Shown here: positions 1 to 8,114 of the stretch, piece by piece
How positions within the stretch are numbered: position 1 is the first letter of the stretch
How the letters are laid out: each line of letters starts with the position of its first letter
Source: an uncultured Prevotellaceae bacterium
GTDB taxonomy: Bacteria > Bacteroidota > Bacteroidia > Bacteroidales > Bacteroidaceae
Assembly: GCA_902775075.1 (NCBI GenBank)
Contig: CACYKX010000022.1
Span: forward strand, 1-22,199
Length of the DNA stretch: 22,199 nt
Reading direction: 5' to 3'
The notes under the pieces: model-generated
What the model saw: only the letters and a program-made list of their open reading frames with translations
Database searches by the model: none
What the model was told of the DNA's origin: nothing
Position numbers and translations under genes: made by a program

Positions 1-99
1 CGCACGCAAGTGACGCTATCGTAAACGTGTACATTTGAATCCGATAGCGGCTGTACATTTGAAAGCGATACAGGGTGTACATTTAATCCGATATAATCA
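1..99. mobile_element. End of a probable IS21-family insertion sequence
   Basis: Only the terminal non-coding end is in the window. It has three closely spaced direct repeats beginning TGTACATTT. IS21-family elements carry several short repeats just inside each end and terminate in TG...CA. The sequence reads ...ATAATCA at 93-99, and from about position 97 an unrelated reading frame with no start codon begins, as expected at an insertion junction. No transposase gene is visible, so the family assignment is inferred from end structure only. An 8-bp inverted pair (CGCTATCG at 14-21, CGATAGCG at 42-49) lies in the same segment. Confidence 0.4.
28..93 (+). repeat. Three 24-bp-spaced direct repeats, TGTACATTTGAAnnCGATA
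   Basis: Copies lie at 28-46 (TGTACATTTGAATCCGATA), 52-70 (TGTACATTTGAAAGCGATA) and 76-93 (TGTACATTTAATCCGATA). Their starts are exactly 24 bp apart, a little over two helical turns, so a bound protein would sit on nearly the same DNA face at each copy. This fits transposase-binding sites at an insertion sequence end. The repetition is seen directly; the role is inferred. Confidence 0.8.
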
Positions 100-300
100 G
101 CTTACGCATTCCCACTTGGTGCTTACATCAAAGGACTGGGAAAGCAAGCCATTACTGTTTGCGGTGCCCTGCAAACATATTTCGGAGTTTATGGAAACAG
201 AACAGCAGAGTTGCCTGAAAGAAATGAATATTGGATCAGACCAAACAGCAATACGCGACCAAAAGGCTATGAGAAGATAGAAGGCTCAGCCTACTGGTAA
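97..300 (+). pseudogene. C-terminal remnant of a truncated gene, probably surface-polysaccharide related
   Basis: A frame without a start codon runs from just after a stop at 94-96 to the TAA at 298-300, about 67 residues. It contains the segments PLGAYIKGLGKQAI, FGVYGNR, NEYWIRPN and a terminal YEKIEGSAYW. The protein-like composition and the ending NEYW-RP...E-YW resemble, from memory, the C-terminus of proteins found in Bacteroidales capsule loci; I cannot name the family securely. The 5' part is replaced by the insertion-sequence end, so the gene is dead. An 81-residue ORF in another frame (35-280) covers the same DNA but starts inside the repeats and has no protein-like features. Confidence 0.55.
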
Positions 301-399
301 TCCTATCATTAGGCAGATTAAACGGGTAAGTGAATAGATTAGTGATTAGAAATAGCTAAAATTATTGATATTTTCTTTCACGTTCTCACATCTTTTTCC

Positions 400-407
400 T
401 AAATTTG
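400..407 (+). promoter_or_regulatory. Bacteroidetes-type -7 promoter box (TAAATTTG)
   Basis: TAAATTTG matches the Bacteroidetes primary sigma factor -7 consensus TAnnTTTG. Transcription would start about 7 nt downstream, at or just before the M42 peptidase start, giving a leaderless or very short-leader mRNA. The -33 element is weak (T-rich TTTTCTTTC around 371-379). This is the only recognisable promoter before the peptidase/peptide/radical SAM/SNF2/deaminase run. Nothing else is evident in 301-399. Confidence 0.5.
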
Positions 408-417
408 CAGTGTGGAA

Positions 418-1449
418 ATGATAAAAGACATATTGCTTGATATATTAGCCATACCAAGTCCGTCTGGTAACGAGCAGCTGCTTACAAAGAAGTTTGCTGA
501 TTTCGTGGCTCCTATGGTGGACAGGGTGACTGTTGACACGATAGGGAATGTCATTGCGTATAGGAAAGGAAATGGCAGTGGTAAGCGTGTGATGATCGTT
601 GCCCATGCAGACGAAGTGGCTATGATGGTGACATATATCGATGACAATGGCTTTGTTCATTTTCAGGAGGTAGGAGCCGTCGATACTAATATTCTCCCAG
701 AGCAGATTGTCGAGATACATCATGTCGGTAAGACTGTTGCTGGTGTGATAGGAAAAAAGCCACTTCATTTGCAGGAGAAGTCGGAATATGCAAAAGATTG
801 GGCTACTGAGGAACTTTGGATAGATCTTGGAGTTAAAAGTAAAGCCGAGGCAGAGAAACTTGTTGAGGTTGGTGACTATATCACGTACAAGACTCAGCCA
901 TTTTTCCTTCAGAGCAACAATATTGTCTCAAAATCTCTTGACGATAAGAGTGGATTGGCAGTAATGATGGAGGTAGCGCAATGCCTCAAGGATGAATCTG
1001 TTGATGATGACATTTACTTTGTCGCTTCAGTACAAGAAGAACTTGGTGCAAGGGGGGCTCAGGTCGCTGCACAAAGTATCAAGCCAGATATTGCCATAGC
1101 AGTTGACACAACCCATGCCGTGGACTATCCATCTGTCTCACCGGAAAGGATTGGTGACATTAGCTTGGGTAAGGGTGTGGTGGTCACTAAAGGCCCCAAT
1201 ATAGATTTATCATTGGCACAGCAGTTAACGAAGATTGCAAGAGAAAGTGACATAAACTTCCAGTTGCAGGCCATCTCTCATCAGACAGGTTCGGATATTA
1301 ATCCGATACAGTTGGTTGAGGCAGGTGTGAAAACGGCGTTGCTGAGTATTCCGCTTAGATATATGCACAGCCCCAATGAAGTTGCATGTTTGGAAGACAT
1401 GATGAGCGCAGGGGAACTCTTGAAGAAGTTCTGTATGAGCTCTCACTAG
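418..1449 (+). CDS. M42-family metallo-aminopeptidase
   Basis: A 343-residue cytosolic di-metal (Zn/Co) aminopeptidase of family M42 (PepA/FrvX/CelM type), of normal length. Members trim N-terminal residues from peptides and usually form large tetrahedral assemblies. All expected ligands are visible: H63 in HADE, D175 in DDKSG, the Glu pair E207/E208 in EELGARGA, D230, and H317 in RYMHSP. The start is ATG 418; an in-frame GTG at 412 would add two residues. It is the first gene after the -7 box at 400 and ends 53 bp before the 35-codon ORF. M42 enzymes are often housekeeping, but the position suggests it could degrade or trim the peptide made next door. Family certain; link to the peptide is inference. 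Confidence 0.9.
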   Translation: MIKDILLDILAIPSPSGNEQLLTKKFADFVAPMVDRVTVDTIGNVIAYRKGNGSGKRVMIVAHADEVAMMVTYIDDNGFVHFQEVGAVDTNILPEQIVEIHHVGKTVAGVIGKKPLHLQEKSEYAKDWATEELWIDLGVKSKAEAEKLVEVGDYITYKTQPFFLQSNNIVSKSLDDKSGLAVMMEVAQCLKDESVDDDIYFVASVQEELGARGAQVAAQSIKPDIAIAVDTTHAVDYPSVSPERIGDISLGKGVVVTKGPNIDLSLAQQLTKIARESDINFQLQAISHQTGSDINPIQLVEAGVKTALLSIPLRYMHSPNEVACLEDMMSAGELLKKFCMSSH

Positions 1450-1502
1450 AATAAGCAGCTATTCGAATAACATAAACAAGTAACAATTTAAATTTAAAAG
1501 TC

Positions 1503-1610
1503 ATGACAAAAAAGAAAATCGTATTCAGCTGGGACGAAAGAAGTTCGTTAGACACAGAGCGCGTCGGAGCAATGTATTGCTTCAAGCGTTGTGATGTCAA
1601 CCAGAACTAA
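1503..1610 (+). CDS. Candidate RiPP precursor peptide (35 aa)
   Basis: A short ATG-to-TAA ORF of 35 residues lies between the M42 peptidase and a radical SAM/SPASM enzyme. The N-terminal part is basic then mixed-charge (MTKKKIVFSWDERSS), and the C-terminal part is MYCFKRCDVNQN, with Cys26 and Cys30 three residues apart and Tyr25/Phe27 around the first Cys. It has no signal peptide and no Gly-Gly leader site. Being small, Cys-bearing and directly upstream of a radical SAM enzyme is the classic layout of a ribosomally made, post-translationally modified peptide. Likely chemistries are a thioether from Cys26 or Cys30, or a C-C/cyclophane crosslink at an aromatic residue (Trp10, Tyr25, Phe27). 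I do not recognise the sequence as a known family. The ORF could be fortuitous, but its length, start and position argue otherwise. Confidence 0.6.
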   Translation: MTKKKIVFSWDERSSLDTERVGAMYCFKRCDVNQN

Positions 1611-1621
1611 TCTTGCCCTCT

Positions 1622-1726
1622 ACTCACAGATTTCACAGATTTCACAGACAATCTCTCGCTAAGACGCAAAGAACGCAAGGTCTTATTGCATAAGATTAAA
1701 TTCTGTGTAGTCTGTGCAATCTGTAA
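1622..1726. repeat. Imperfect inverted repeat of the CACAGATT family between precursor and maturase
   Basis: The left arm (1622-1648) contains CACAGATTTCACAGATTTC; the right arm (1701-1726) contains TTCTGTGTAGTCTGTGCAAT. They are complementary with mismatches, as in the repeats near 20.9-21.6 kb. The spacer holds a CTCGCTAAGACGCAAAGAACG stretch of another common repeat type. The structure starts 11 nt after the small ORF's stop and ends 20 nt before the radical SAM start. It could fold in the mRNA and make the peptide more abundant than the downstream enzymes, or it may be a neutral insertion. Reading through it produces a spurious 20-residue N-terminal extension on the radical SAM frame. Confidence 0.7.
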
Positions 1727-1745
1727 GATTAAAAAAACAAATTTG

Positions 1746-3086
1746 ATGACAACAAAGCAGGCCTCATATAACTTCGACGACGTACTTTTGTTTCCCAAGG
1801 GCATAGAAATAGTGCCTTATGACAATTTGTATGTGGCGATAAGCGTGGAGACTGCTAACTGGATTGTCCTTTACAACTCTGTACAAAAGACAATCTTTGA
1901 AAATCTGCTCGACGGTCAAACCATTGGAGAAACGTTTGACAAAGTTGGCGAAGAAAACCTTCGTGATTTTAAATCTGTCCTGGCCGGGATTTATGCTCGC
2001 AAGCTTGCTGGTACAGATGTTGCTCCTTCGAGAGAATTCTATGATGCTACCAAGCATCTAAACATATATCTGACAAACGCCTGCAACCTGCGTTGTGTTC
2101 ATTGTTTTATGAAGTCGGGTATAAAATATGCCAATGAACTTCAGAAGGAAGACTGGATAAACGTTTTGCGCCAATTCTCTGAAAACGGAGGAACAAATGT
2201 GACATTCACGGGTGGTGAGCCTCTAATGAATACTGATTTTGAAGAGATTGTCAGGTATGCTCATCATGAAGGTCTTGAGGTGACCGTGCTTTCAAACGGC
2301 GTATTATGGAGTGACGAGATGGTTCGGCGTATGGCTCCATATATTGCTGAGGCTCAGTTTAGTATTGATGGGGTCAATGAACAAGACAATGCGAAAGTAA
2401 GAGGAGCCAACCACTTCGAGAAGGTTGTTCATACGGTCATCTCGTTCGCGAATTCTGGCGTCAGGACATCAGTAGCTACGACTTTTACGCTTGAAAACAT
2501 GAGTTCTGCTGATGAATATAAACGCTTTATAGATCAGATAAAGGCTGCGACAGGTGACAAGGTGTTCTTCAAACTGACCAAGAAGATTCTTCTTGGACGT
2601 GATGTGGATTATGACGATTCTGTCAACCGTGAATACTACAATAAGATTCTCGATATAGAAAGATACGTTGATCCGTATGCGCCTGAAACCAACTTCATGG
2701 AAGGCCATGAGCCAAACAAGGCCATGCAAAACTGTGGATATGGGGGATTGTCCATTGCCGCCAATGGCAAAGTCTTTCTTTGCAATCGTGTCCTTGAGCT
2801 TCAAAGTTATGGCAATGTGAAGAATAAGCCATTAAAGGAGTTCATGGAAAAAGGTGAGGAAGCACTACGGAAGACATCTGTCAATCATGTAGAGCCGTGC
2901 AGGAATTGTGCGTTAAGACATATCTGTGGCGGTGACTGTCGCATTGACCACTTTAATTTCCAGGGGAAACTTCAAGGTTGGAAGCAAGAGATTAGACAGA
3001 TTGACTGTGACGAAGAATTCCGCCACAATCTGCTCAAAAGAATGGTAGACAGTTACAGTTATTATTATCACATGCATGGAATATAG
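1746..3086 (+). CDS. Radical SAM/SPASM peptide maturase
   Basis: A 446-residue radical SAM enzyme predicted to modify the adjacent 35-aa peptide. Residues 1 to about 90 look like a PqqD/RRE-type peptide-binding domain (FDDVLLFPKGIEIVP onward). The 4Fe-4S motif C113-NLR-C117-VH-C120 follows, then TGGEPL, which binds SAM. The C-terminal SPASM region has seven Cys (330, 346, 385, 388, 394, 398, 421) including CRNCALRHICGGDC, enough for two auxiliary clusters. Such N-terminal binding plus SPASM architecture is typical of RiPP maturases making thioether or C-C crosslinks. ATG 1746 is chosen because the upstream frame is repeat sequence. The 3' end overlaps the next gene by 11 bp, implying translational coupling. 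Class is sure; substrate is inferred from position. Confidence 0.88.
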   Translation: MTTKQASYNFDDVLLFPKGIEIVPYDNLYVAISVETANWIVLYNSVQKTIFENLLDGQTIGETFDKVGEENLRDFKSVLAGIYARKLAGTDVAPSREFYDATKHLNIYLTNACNLRCVHCFMKSGIKYANELQKEDWINVLRQFSENGGTNVTFTGGEPLMNTDFEEIVRYAHHEGLEVTVLSNGVLWSDEMVRRMAPYIAEAQFSIDGVNEQDNAKVRGANHFEKVVHTVISFANSGVRTSVATTFTLENMSSADEYKRFIDQIKAATGDKVFFKLTKKILLGRDVDYDDSVNREYYNKILDIERYVDPYAPETNFMEGHEPNKAMQNCGYGGLSIAANGKVFLCNRVLELQSYGNVKNKPLKEFMEKGEEALRKTSVNHVEPCRNCALRHICGGDCRIDHFNFQGKLQGWKQEIRQIDCDEEFRHNLLKRMVDSYSYYYHMHGI

Positions 3087-5385
3087 ACTGCTTTGTGTAT
3101 ACAAGTGTAACAAGAATGCTGTGGAGCAGGTTGATATTGAAGTCAATCGGGAGCTTCATACTTCAACACTGGCACCGTTCAACCGTAATGTAAGTGTTGA
3201 GGACTTGGCTTATAGCAGTTTAAGCAGTCCTAGGGAATTGGTCTATTTCCTTAACCAATATGGCTTTACGAAACAGCCATTTGCTCTACACAGCGAAGTG
3301 CTTAGCTTTACAAGTGTACGGAGTCTGCTCGCAGATAATCCTTGGCTTTACAGACGAGAGGGCCGTGGGAGTTTAAAAAAGACTAGACCTGTTCAAGCGG
3401 GAAAGACTGTTGAACTGCTGCCTTTAGGACAGTTACAGGGAGGAGAACTTTATATTTCAAACCTTGTCCAGTGGAAAAGCCACATCAAGGTGAGGCTGAT
3501 ATACAGCAACGCCGTCGTCCCATTCTTCCCTGTTTACAATGATCTGCCTTATCGGTCGACTTCTGATACTTTCTTTCAAAGAGATGAACATGCTGAATCA
3601 CTGTTGTTGGAAGATTTAAAGCCTTACTTCGACGATAACAAGTTGGACATAAGTCTGCCTACTTATGATGTCGATTTTCTGAAGTCACTCTCTGACAAAC
3701 ATTGGAGAATCTATGTAGAAGGCTATAAGAAAAAGAATTTTGAGATTCATGCTCATCAGAACAAGTCTGGCATCGTCTGGTTCGACAAAAACGAGCATGT
3801 TAACGATAAAAATGGCATTGTCAGCCAACTGCTCGACAGCTACCTTCACGGGAGGAATTATAATGAGATTGGAGGAAATGTCAACCTGTTCCGGTCCAAT
3901 GACATAATAAAGCAGGAAGGGAAAGCCATTACAGCGGATATCTTGCCTGATGGAGATTCTGTGGAGAAGATATACTCAAAGGATCTCTCTCTGACTAATA
4001 GTGAGACCGAATACATAAAAGATAAGGTAAAGCAAGGCGTCACAGCTACTCTACGTTCCTATCAACTGGAAGGTGTCCTGTGGCTGGCCAAGATGCGAAA
4101 AAATCAGAAAGGTTGTCTGCTGGCTGACGAGATGGGCCTTGGAAAGACTTTGCAGGTGCTATCACATTTATATGCAATAAAAGCCCCCCAAGGACCATTT
4201 CTTGTCATAGCACCGACATCGCTTCTTCCGAATTGGGAGAATGAAATCAAGAAGTTTGTGCCATCATGGACAAATAGTATTGACACACAAGACCACAACC
4301 CCGACAAGTCACACAAGGTTATCTTGGTGTCGTATGACATCTTGCGACTGAACATAGCGGCATACGAGAAGTTGTACTATGATACAATAGTCATTGATGA
4401 AGCCCAAATCGTAAAAAACCGTGACACAAAGAAATATCAGACCATTAAGCTGTTGAAGGCTTATCACCGCATCATCCTTACGGGAACACCGATAGAAAAC
4501 AGCATCAATGATATATGGTCGCACTTTTTGATTCTGATGCCGTCCTTGCGCAGGGTCTTTAAGATGATAACAAAGGACAAGACAAGCATCGACAGTCCGC
4601 AGTTTATGGAATTGTCCAAGAACCTCTTGAAGCCATTTATTCTTCGTCGCACAAAAGACGAGGAGTTGAAAGGCATGCCAGAATTGAGGGTGGAGAATGA
4701 ATATATAGAATTAACGTCTCGTGAGCGTTCTATATATAATAATGTGAAGTCTGTATTTCTTAAGGCTCTGCAAACTGGACTGAGTGGGAGGTTGAACAGC
4801 ATTGTCCTTGAAGGGTTGCAAAGATTGCGTCAAGCTTGTGTTAGTCCATCCCTTTTGCCCAGGTCCATTTACCACGACGTTGGTTTCAAGTCATCCAAAA
4901 TGAAGAGGGCTTTGGAACTAATCAAAAATAGTGTGGCAGAAGGACAGAAAGTTCTGGTATTTTCCCAGTTTGTGAAGGCTTTGGAGGAATTGGATGGATA
5001 CCTTACAGAGATGTCGGTAGACCATGTTCATCTGTACGGCGATACCACAAATCGGAAGGCTTGCGTACAAGCTTTCCAGAATGACGACCATGTCAAGGTG
5101 TTTCTCATCAGTCTCAAGGCTGGAGGGGTCGGTCTGAATCTGACTGCTGCCAATTGTGTAATCCTTTTGGATGATTGGTGGAATCCAGCTGTGGAGGACC
5201 AGGCTTTCGCACGTGCGCATCGTATAGGTCAGAAACGAGAAGTAACTGTATACAGGCTCGTATGCAAGAATACTGTTGAGGAGAAAGTCCTTCAGTTGCA
5301 ACAGCAAAAGCGCAAGACCATCGATATCTTCAATGCCACTGGCAGTAAGCTGACGATGGATGAGATAAAAGCTCTTATAGATTAA
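3076..5385 (+). CDS. SNF2-family (HepA-like) helicase/translocase
   Basis: A 769-residue superfamily 2 ATPase. The SNF2 core begins near residue 320 (LRSYQLEGVLWLAKM). Motifs in order: Walker A D351-EMGLGKT, Walker B as D441-EAQ, LTGTPIENS, FILRRTKDEE, then the second RecA lobe with VLVFSQF, LKAGGVGLNLTAAN, DDWWNPAVEDQA and ARAHRIGQ (H715-Q719). All catalytic motifs are intact. The N-terminal 310 or so residues are not a family I can name and probably set specificity. SNF2 enzymes translocate on double-stranded DNA and remodel protein-DNA complexes; in bacteria they occur as RapA/HepA and in defence systems such as DISARM. It overlaps the radical SAM gene by 11 bp and stops 9 bp before the deaminase gene, so it is co-translated with both. 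Confidence 0.92.
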   Translation: MEYRLLCVYKCNKNAVEQVDIEVNRELHTSTLAPFNRNVSVEDLAYSSLSSPRELVYFLNQYGFTKQPFALHSEVLSFTSVRSLLADNPWLYRREGRGSLKKTRPVQAGKTVELLPLGQLQGGELYISNLVQWKSHIKVRLIYSNAVVPFFPVYNDLPYRSTSDTFFQRDEHAESLLLEDLKPYFDDNKLDISLPTYDVDFLKSLSDKHWRIYVEGYKKKNFEIHAHQNKSGIVWFDKNEHVNDKNGIVSQLLDSYLHGRNYNEIGGNVNLFRSNDIIKQEGKAITADILPDGDSVEKIYSKDLSLTNSETEYIKDKVKQGVTATLRSYQLEGVLWLAKMRKNQKGCLLADEMGLGKTLQVLSHLYAIKAPQGPFLVIAPTSLLPNWENEIKKFVPSWTNSIDTQDHNPDKSHKVILVSYDILRLNIAAYEKLYYDTIVIDEAQIVKNRDTKKYQTIKLLKAYHRIILTGTPIENSINDIWSHFLILMPSLRRVFKMITKDKTSIDSPQFMELSKNLLKPFILRRTKDEELKGMPELRVENEYIELTSRERSIYNNVKSVFLKALQTGLSGRLNSIVLEGLQRLRQACVSPSLLPRSIYHDVGFKSSKMKRALELIKNSVAEGQKVLVFSQFVKALEELDGYLTEMSVDHVHLYGDTTNRKACVQAFQNDDHVKVFLISLKAGGVGLNLTAANCVILLDDWWNPAVEDQAFARAHRIGQKREVTVYRLVCKNTVEEKVLQLQQQKRKTIDIFNATGSKLTMDEIKALID

Positions 5386-5394
5386 GTACTTATT

Positions 5395-8094
5395 ATGGAA
5401 AACCTAAGCAAGGCTATCTGGGCATTGTTTACCAAAATAGATGGTGATGATGTCCTTAAAAAGGCGGGAATGCTTGAGAGTTCCGAGGATTCAATGCCTG
5501 AAACAAGGCACATGGATGGATATATCAATGAGTCCGAATTGATGAGGTGCCTGCTGGAGATTGACAAAAAGAGCACCAATGACCAGTTGGAAATGCTTTG
5601 TCAGGTCATTCAGGCTAAATGGATGGAAAGCAATAAGGATTGCATCAGCCTTACTTTTCATCAAACGGATTCCGTTTTCAATACCCTTCTCTATTTCGCC
5701 TCGAATTGTATTTCTGTGATAGACAGAGATCCGGTTTGCCGCTATCGCCAGTTACTCAGGTGGCATTTACTCACAACAAGAGTAACAGAGGATCTTCTCA
5801 CCACTTCGTTTCTTGCAGCTCGGGATTCACAATGGCATACTACAAGACGCAGCTTTGACTGGCCTGCATATATCAATCATGATAATAAAGAGATAAACAA
5901 CATCTTGTCGCGTCCTCTTGCTGAATTACACATGCACCTTAAAGGCTCTTCTTATAACTTTGAGTTGAGTTGGATATGCTTGATGAACAACATCTGGCAA
6001 ATGCAGAAGAACTTTGACAGCGTATATGAGGGACACGAGTACAAGACGAAAGACGACCATCTATACGATAAAATAAGGCGGGCGGCTGCCATAAGATATT
6101 ATCTTGCAGGTGTTGTAGGGCTTATCCCCTTAAACTGCACGCTTAGTCAGTTGAATGATGATTTCAATAACGGGGATCGTGAATGGTTTAAGCAAAGAAG
6201 AGATAAATTAGGGAAGAATTATGAATTACCTGATTTTCAAAAGATTATTAAGGAGCAATTCAAGGAAACGAAAGAAAAGGTCTTCTCTAATTTCAAGATG
6301 CCTGAGATTACGGATGAAGATAAAAAGGGAGAGTATGAGAGGCTTAAAAAAGAAGATATTGTTGACTACATCCCTGTTGAGCACTATGTGACAGAGCCTG
6401 TCGAGAATAAAGTGTTGGCTTCTGAGAGAAGATTCATGTATGAGGTGTTTAAAGTCATATATGAAGACAAAGAAAACAAGGCAGAAGATGCAGCAACTCT
6501 TTTTTATGCTTATCTCCTTTACAAGAATTACTTCCGCAATGAGATTATACAGCTGAATGACAGAACGGGCTTTGACAACTTTGCAAGCTATGAAGAGCTG
6601 AAGACCGATTATTTGACCCATGAATACAGAGAACTGCTCTATAAAGCTGCGATAGAAGGCTTCTTGCAAAAGGGAGATGGTGAAAACAGATTCATAGAAT
6701 GTAGAATCGTCCCAAAAAACACCGATGAAGAGATAGAAAAGTCGTTGGATGAGATCACCAGGTGTCTGAATGACAAATATAAAAAGCACTACGGCTTCAT
6801 CTTCCACTTCATTAAGAGCCGTGATGAGCGAAGTGATGATGAACGTTATCGACACTACAAGCTTCGGCAAGAAGTGAAAAAGAAAGCTTTTGCCATTTTC
6901 AATTTTCGCAACAACCAACAATTCAGGGACAAGAAGGACAGTTTGGTTGGTACTGTCGTCGGACTGGATGCAGCAAATTCGGAAATATACTGTCGGCCAG
7001 AAGTCTTTGCACAGGCGTTCCGATTCCTGCGCCGGCACGATATAAAGATTCATGGTGACAATGACAATGCGCCTAATGATTTGAATGTTACCTATCACGT
7101 TGGAGAGGATTTCCTTGATGTAGCCGATGGCCTGCGAGCCGTGGAAGAGGCGATATTATATCTGAATCTTAGAACGGGCGACCGATTAGGCCATGCTCTT
7201 GTTCTTGGGACTGATGTCAGAGAATATTACGAGAACCGCTATCATGCAATATGCATGAGAAAACAGGTTATCCTTGACGACTTCGCATGGTTATATCACG
7301 AGTGCATCCGCTTGATAGGTTATACACCCTTATGCGGATGGATGCAGATGAAGTTTCTGCATTATTTCAATGACATCTACAACAACAATCAGAAAAAGGG
7401 ACAGAGTATCATTGACTCGTTTTTCAAAGAAGAAGATGAAGATAGCGGATTGTTGTCAACCAACATCAATGACTATTACCTGTCGTGGTTGCTCCGAGGA
7501 GACTCTCCTACAATAGGTGAAGATCTTGATAGTGCCAATCTTGAAAAGCTGACAAAGACGATTGATAGGGAATGGGCTTTCGCAGGATTTAATCATCACC
7601 CATTGGCTGAGGCAGCGTTGAGGAATAGTGCCGCAAGACAGTTGTTCGATGCTTATCATTCCAACAAGTACTATAAACGTGGGAATGTGGTTGATGAACT
7701 TGTTATCCCACAAGAATACCGTGAAGAGTGGTACACGCTGCTTGAAAAGATTCAGCAAGACCTTCTGGGAAAACTGGAGCGAAAGCATATTGCTATCGAA
7801 TGTAACCCTTCTTCAAACTATAAGATAGGAGAGATGACACGCTATGCCGACCATCCGATATTCCGGTTCTTCAATGATGGTATCTGCACCCCATTTCCTC
7901 AGCGCGAGATAGCTGTGTCTGTCAACACTGATGACCAAGGAGTATTCTCTACCTCATTGGAACGCGAATATTCCCTACTCGCTCTCGCCTTAGAACGAAA
8001 TCCTTTCGAGGGTTGCACAAATACTCCAAGAGAGATAGACAACTGGCTGGATAAAATCCGCGAGATGTCGATAGAACAGAAATTCGTAAAGTAA
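5395..8094 (+). CDS. Very large adenosine-deaminase-fold amidohydrolase
   Basis: An 899-residue protein against about 340-350 for ordinary adenosine deaminase. All catalytic residues can be placed: zinc ligands H179-x-H181 in LAELHMHLKG, H568 and general acid E571 in HVGED, H600 in GDRLGHA, the ECNPSSN strand (C803), and D846-D847 in NTDD. Residues 1-178 are an N-terminal extension. About 390 residues separate HxH from HVGE where canonical enzymes have about 200, so there is a large, highly charged insertion. Expected chemistry is deamination of adenosine or an adenine nucleotide. An enlarged, insertion-bearing deaminase is also the hallmark of RdrB in the RADAR phage-defence system, but no RdrA-like ATPase is adjacent; the partners here are SNF2 (9 bp upstream) and a HIRAN-like protein (20 bp downstream). 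Fold confident; substrate unknown. Confidence 0.85.
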   Translation: MENLSKAIWALFTKIDGDDVLKKAGMLESSEDSMPETRHMDGYINESELMRCLLEIDKKSTNDQLEMLCQVIQAKWMESNKDCISLTFHQTDSVFNTLLYFASNCISVIDRDPVCRYRQLLRWHLLTTRVTEDLLTTSFLAARDSQWHTTRRSFDWPAYINHDNKEINNILSRPLAELHMHLKGSSYNFELSWICLMNNIWQMQKNFDSVYEGHEYKTKDDHLYDKIRRAAAIRYYLAGVVGLIPLNCTLSQLNDDFNNGDREWFKQRRDKLGKNYELPDFQKIIKEQFKETKEKVFSNFKMPEITDEDKKGEYERLKKEDIVDYIPVEHYVTEPVENKVLASERRFMYEVFKVIYEDKENKAEDAATLFYAYLLYKNYFRNEIIQLNDRTGFDNFASYEELKTDYLTHEYRELLYKAAIEGFLQKGDGENRFIECRIVPKNTDEEIEKSLDEITRCLNDKYKKHYGFIFHFIKSRDERSDDERYRHYKLRQEVKKKAFAIFNFRNNQQFRDKKDSLVGTVVGLDAANSEIYCRPEVFAQAFRFLRRHDIKIHGDNDNAPNDLNVTYHVGEDFLDVADGLRAVEEAILYLNLRTGDRLGHALVLGTDVREYYENRYHAICMRKQVILDDFAWLYHECIRLIGYTPLCGWMQMKFLHYFNDIYNNNQKKGQSIIDSFFKEEDEDSGLLSTNINDYYLSWLLRGDSPTIGEDLDSANLEKLTKTIDREWAFAGFNHHPLAEAALRNSAARQLFDAYHSNKYYKRGNVVDELVIPQEYREEWYTLLEKIQQDLLGKLERKHIAIECNPSSNYKIGEMTRYADHPIFRFFNDGICTPFPQREIAVSVNTDDQGVFSTSLEREYSLLALALERNPFEGCTNTPREIDNWLDKIREMSIEQKFVK

Positions 8095-8114
8095 AGTCTT
8101 GAAATATAACGATT

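Noticed and set aside
35..280. 81-codon plus-strand ORF at the window start
   Set aside because: It starts within the insertion-sequence repeats and overlaps, in another frame, the more protein-like gene remnant ending at 300.
1450..1502. Separate promoter for the 35-aa ORF
   Set aside because: The gap is AT-rich (AATTTAAATTTAAAAG), but I find no TAnnTTTG box, so I cannot support one.
1686..1745. N-terminal extension of the radical SAM protein with three Cys
   Set aside because: These 20 codons are the right arm of the inverted repeat and its flank. The conserved-looking domain begins at ATG 1746.
6226..7098. 290-codon open frame on the minus strand
   Set aside because: It is antisense to the middle of the deaminase gene. 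Its hydrophobic, Ile/Phe-rich content is what the complement of Lys/Glu-rich codons gives, and it shows no domain.
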